NCBI GenBank assembly: GCA_015680685.1
Contig: MNCI01023302.1
Span: 1,100,286-1,145,356, forward strand
Source of the DNA: Gnetum montanum
Lineage: Eukaryota > Streptophyta > Gnetopsida > Gnetales > Gnetaceae
Length of the DNA stretch: 45,071 bases
Direction of reading: 5' to 3'
Shown: positions 43,079 through 45,071 of the stretch, piece by piece
Numbering within the stretch: the first letter of the stretch is position 1
Layout: the number at the start of each line of letters is the position of its first letter
Translations under genes and position numbers: made by a program
Notes under the pieces: model-generated
Databases searched by the model: none
Told to the model about the DNA's origin: nothing
The model's input: the letters and a program-made list of their open reading frames with translations, nothing else

Positions 43079-43948
43079 TAATGAGCGGTGAGGTACCCCT
43101 ACGCTCAACCATACGAATACAAGCATTTCACACACTATCTGGTCGAATTCCAAGGACTAAGTGCCTATGCACCTTTGTGGAACAAGGACGGGTTGGTTGA
43201 TCATTGTCTTCCCAAACTTACTTGTATGTCACGATTGTATGGTTAAGTAAGTTTGAGGCATATGATTTTTATAGCTTTTATGTTTTTATGTCCTGTTGCT
43301 AATAAGGGAGGAGACAGAGAGATAAGTAAGTGACTAATTTAACTTAACTAATGATTAACTAGGCTTTAAACTAATCCTAAAACCAGTATCTGTTCTCACT
43401 TACCGTACACATCCTGAACTAGCGCAACATTACTAGGGTTACCAAATGCTAATCGTTACTGGGTTACCAAGTGTTACACGCATGCTCGAAGTGATCGTAC
43501 TATGTGCTAATAACAGAAATGTAAAGTGCATAAAATAAAATAATATAATATAATAAAATAAATGTAGAAGAAAATAAAATAAAGGAAATAAGCAAGAAAA
43601 AAAATCTCAAGTGCTGCAAGGATGAATCCAAGAGCTTGTCTTTATTGCCATACACAAGGTGTGCTCAGGTACACAATGCTCAAATAAAGATCCGTCCACA
43701 CTTAGACCTCCTGCTACGGGCACTTGGAAAATACTCTAACTACAAAAGTTTCACTACTTGACTCCTAAAAGACTTCTAAAAGACTTCCCTTGATAGAATT
43801 CCTTCCAAGACTTCCTCCCAAGACTTCCTCCCTAAATTGTGCACCTGGGCACTATATTTATAGGCTTTAGAGCAACTACTCTAATAACTAGAAAAACTAC
43901 CACTCTAATTTTAGAGAAACTGTCACTCTAGAATAACCGCTCTCATCA
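43079..43948 (-). mobile_element. Solo LTR (870 bp) inserted in the chromovirus integrase
   Basis: The - strand element is TGATGAG...CTCATTA (decayed from CTCATCA) and is flanked by CAATC on both sides (43074-43078 and 43949-43953), a 5-bp target duplication. Removing it with one CAATC restores the integrase reading R-I-G-S-L. No internal region exists, so it is a solo LTR left by LTR-LTR recombination. It has a TATA box (TATAAATATAG on the - strand near 43850) and shares its R/U5 block with the other LTRs of the window. Confidence 0.92.
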
Positions 43949-44742
43949 CAATCCTTCATAATTTGAGCATGAAGTAGTTCACATTTCTCAATCTCTCATT
44001 ATACAAATAAAGCTAAACATAGTTACTATTTCCAAATTTCATCTTCTTCTTGCCCAAATTCTTACTAGTGGGAACCTCTTTTGCCTTACTCTCTAGCTTT
44101 TCTTTCACTTGCTTATGCAAGTCTTGTATGCTTTGCATAAAATTTGCACTGACATAAGCATAATCATCAAATTTTCTAGACTCATTTTCCATCTTAGGAG
44201 AATAACCATGGTTCACCATAAACAAACTCTTTCTAGGACTAGAATGACAAGAGTAGTTGTAGCTAAACTCAACATGAGCCAAGAGATTTTCCCATATATT
44301 TGGCTGATCTTCAAAAAGAGATTTTAAAATTTTTAGCAATGATTTATTCAAAACATCTATTTGTCCATCACTTTGTAGATGATAGGAACTAGAAAAAATA
44401 ACTTGGTACCTAACAATTTCTCCAATGATCAAAAATAACTTGTAAATCTCAAATTTCTATTACTTACAATGTTCAAAGGAGTTTCATGTAACCTAATAAC
44501 ATGTTGGGAAAAAAATGAGATACATGAGATGCATCATTACTTCTTTTACAAGGAATGAAATATGCCATTTTGTAAAATATATCCACTACAGAAAAAATGG
44601 AATCATGTTGAGATTGTCTTTTGGCAACGACACATAACATCCATAGAAATACTCTCATATAGAGCATTATGAATGAGCAAAGACAAATAGTAAATAAGAA
44701 TACCTTTTTCTTTCTCAAATTTTTGAGACATATGATACTCCC
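43949..44742 (-). pseudogene. Chromovirus (Ty3/gypsy) integrase core, interrupted
   Basis: The - strand reads SISMD, then DSIFSVVDIFYKMAYFIPCK and RSNDASHVSHFF (44473-44718), then SSYHLQSDGQIDVLNKSLLK (Y-H-P-Q-T-D-G-Q family motif), HVEFSYNYSCHSSPRKSLF and the C-terminal KLESKAKE...KKKMKFG stretch (44013-44432). This is a chromoviral-type integrase, not that of the Athila/Tat-type element. The N-terminal part is cut off at 44743 by a + strand LTR, and the C-terminus is split by the solo LTR. In-frame stops are present. Confidence 0.85.
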
Positions 44743-45071
44743 TGATGAGACGCCATATGCACTAGGCCGCGATATCGCAGCCAGCCGCCATATCTATAAA
44801 TAAGAGGCGACACTCCCCTTATTTCCCAATCCTGGCTAGTGTAGCGAAGCTCTGGCAGATTGATCACTCCAGAGTTAGAATTTTTCCCCATGTGCCCGCA
44901 GTAGGAGTCCTAGAGTGAACGGCTCTTTATTCGAGCAGCTTGTAAACCTGAACCCAAGTTGTGTACGGCAATAAAGACGAACTTGATTGGATAAACCTTG
45001 CAGCACGTGGTTTCAGTTATTGCTTTCATTTCCTGCTTTCCTAGTGCGTTCAAGTACGACTTGATTACGAG
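44743..45071 (+). mobile_element. LTR on the + strand, running off the window
   Basis: It starts TGATGAGACGCCATATGC at 44743, inside the chromovirus integrase. It has CCGCGATATCGC (44767-44778), a TATA box CTATAAATAAGAGG (about 44794) and an AATAAA at 44970-44975 in the conserved R/U5 block. It is the inverted counterpart of the LTRs at 1-388. Whether it is a solo LTR or the 5' LTR of an intact element cannot be seen. Confidence 0.82.

Noticed and set aside
43079-43948. 3' LTR of the chromovirus whose integrase lies to its right
   Set aside because: The integrase coding sequence continues on the other side of it, and CAATC flanks both ends, so it is a separate insertion.
1-45071. CRISPR arrays, operons, rRNA or organellar genes
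   Set aside because: None seen; the spliced gene and retroelements are nuclear eukaryotic features.

Overview
The window is plant nuclear DNA, most likely from a conifer or other gymnosperm. That is an inference from one low-copy plant gene with a giant transposon-filled intron, several decayed LINE and Ty3/gypsy lineages, and a Penelope-like element with a GIY-YIG endonuclease. Such endonuclease-bearing Penelope elements are known in plants from conifers (the 'Dryad' family).

The one host gene I can support is an aldehyde oxidase (molybdo-flavoenzyme, AO family) on the + strand, 2030-29516. Eleven exons joined at GT/AG sites give 4161 nt in one frame (1386 codons plus stop), with no stop, frameshift or missing domain. 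Both [2Fe-2S] sites, the FAD motifs, the molybdenum-cofactor motifs and the catalytic Glu are present. The introns total about 23.3 kb, of which intron 3 (5189-21574) is 16.4 kb.

Intron 3 holds nested retroelements. A Penelope-like element (about 5.89-11.64 kb) is split by a LINE (about 6.7-11.03 kb, + strand, poly(A) tail). A second, full-length LINE of the same family lies on the - strand (15231-21315) with a perfect 12-bp target-site duplication. It carries an extra, unrecognised coding module after its zinc-binding reverse-transcriptase domain. Intron 7 has a 4 x 48 bp perfect tandem repeat. Intron 9 has an older antisense LINE fragment, including a diverged copy of that 48-bp unit. Intron 10 has a tRNA-derived, SINE-like piece.

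Downstream of the gene, 29.5-31.3 kb is AT-rich sequence with nothing I recognise. About 31.32-41.27 kb is one decayed Ty3/gypsy element of the Athila/Tat type on the - strand (LTRs, PBS, gag, protease, RT, RNase H, integrase, PPT). Next come a fragment of a third LINE (+, 41.39-42.46 kb) and the 3' end of a chromovirus (integrase plus chromodomain-like tail, - strand, 42.72-44.74 kb). The chromovirus is interrupted by an 870-bp solo LTR with a 5-bp duplication and cut at 44743 by another LTR. The first 388 bases and the last 329 bases carry related LTRs in opposite orientation, whose U3 regions contain clusters of the palindrome GCGATATCGC.

All mobile elements here look dead by point mutation, whereas the host gene looks intact and constrained. 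All domain calls were made by reading translations by eye; no database search was run.
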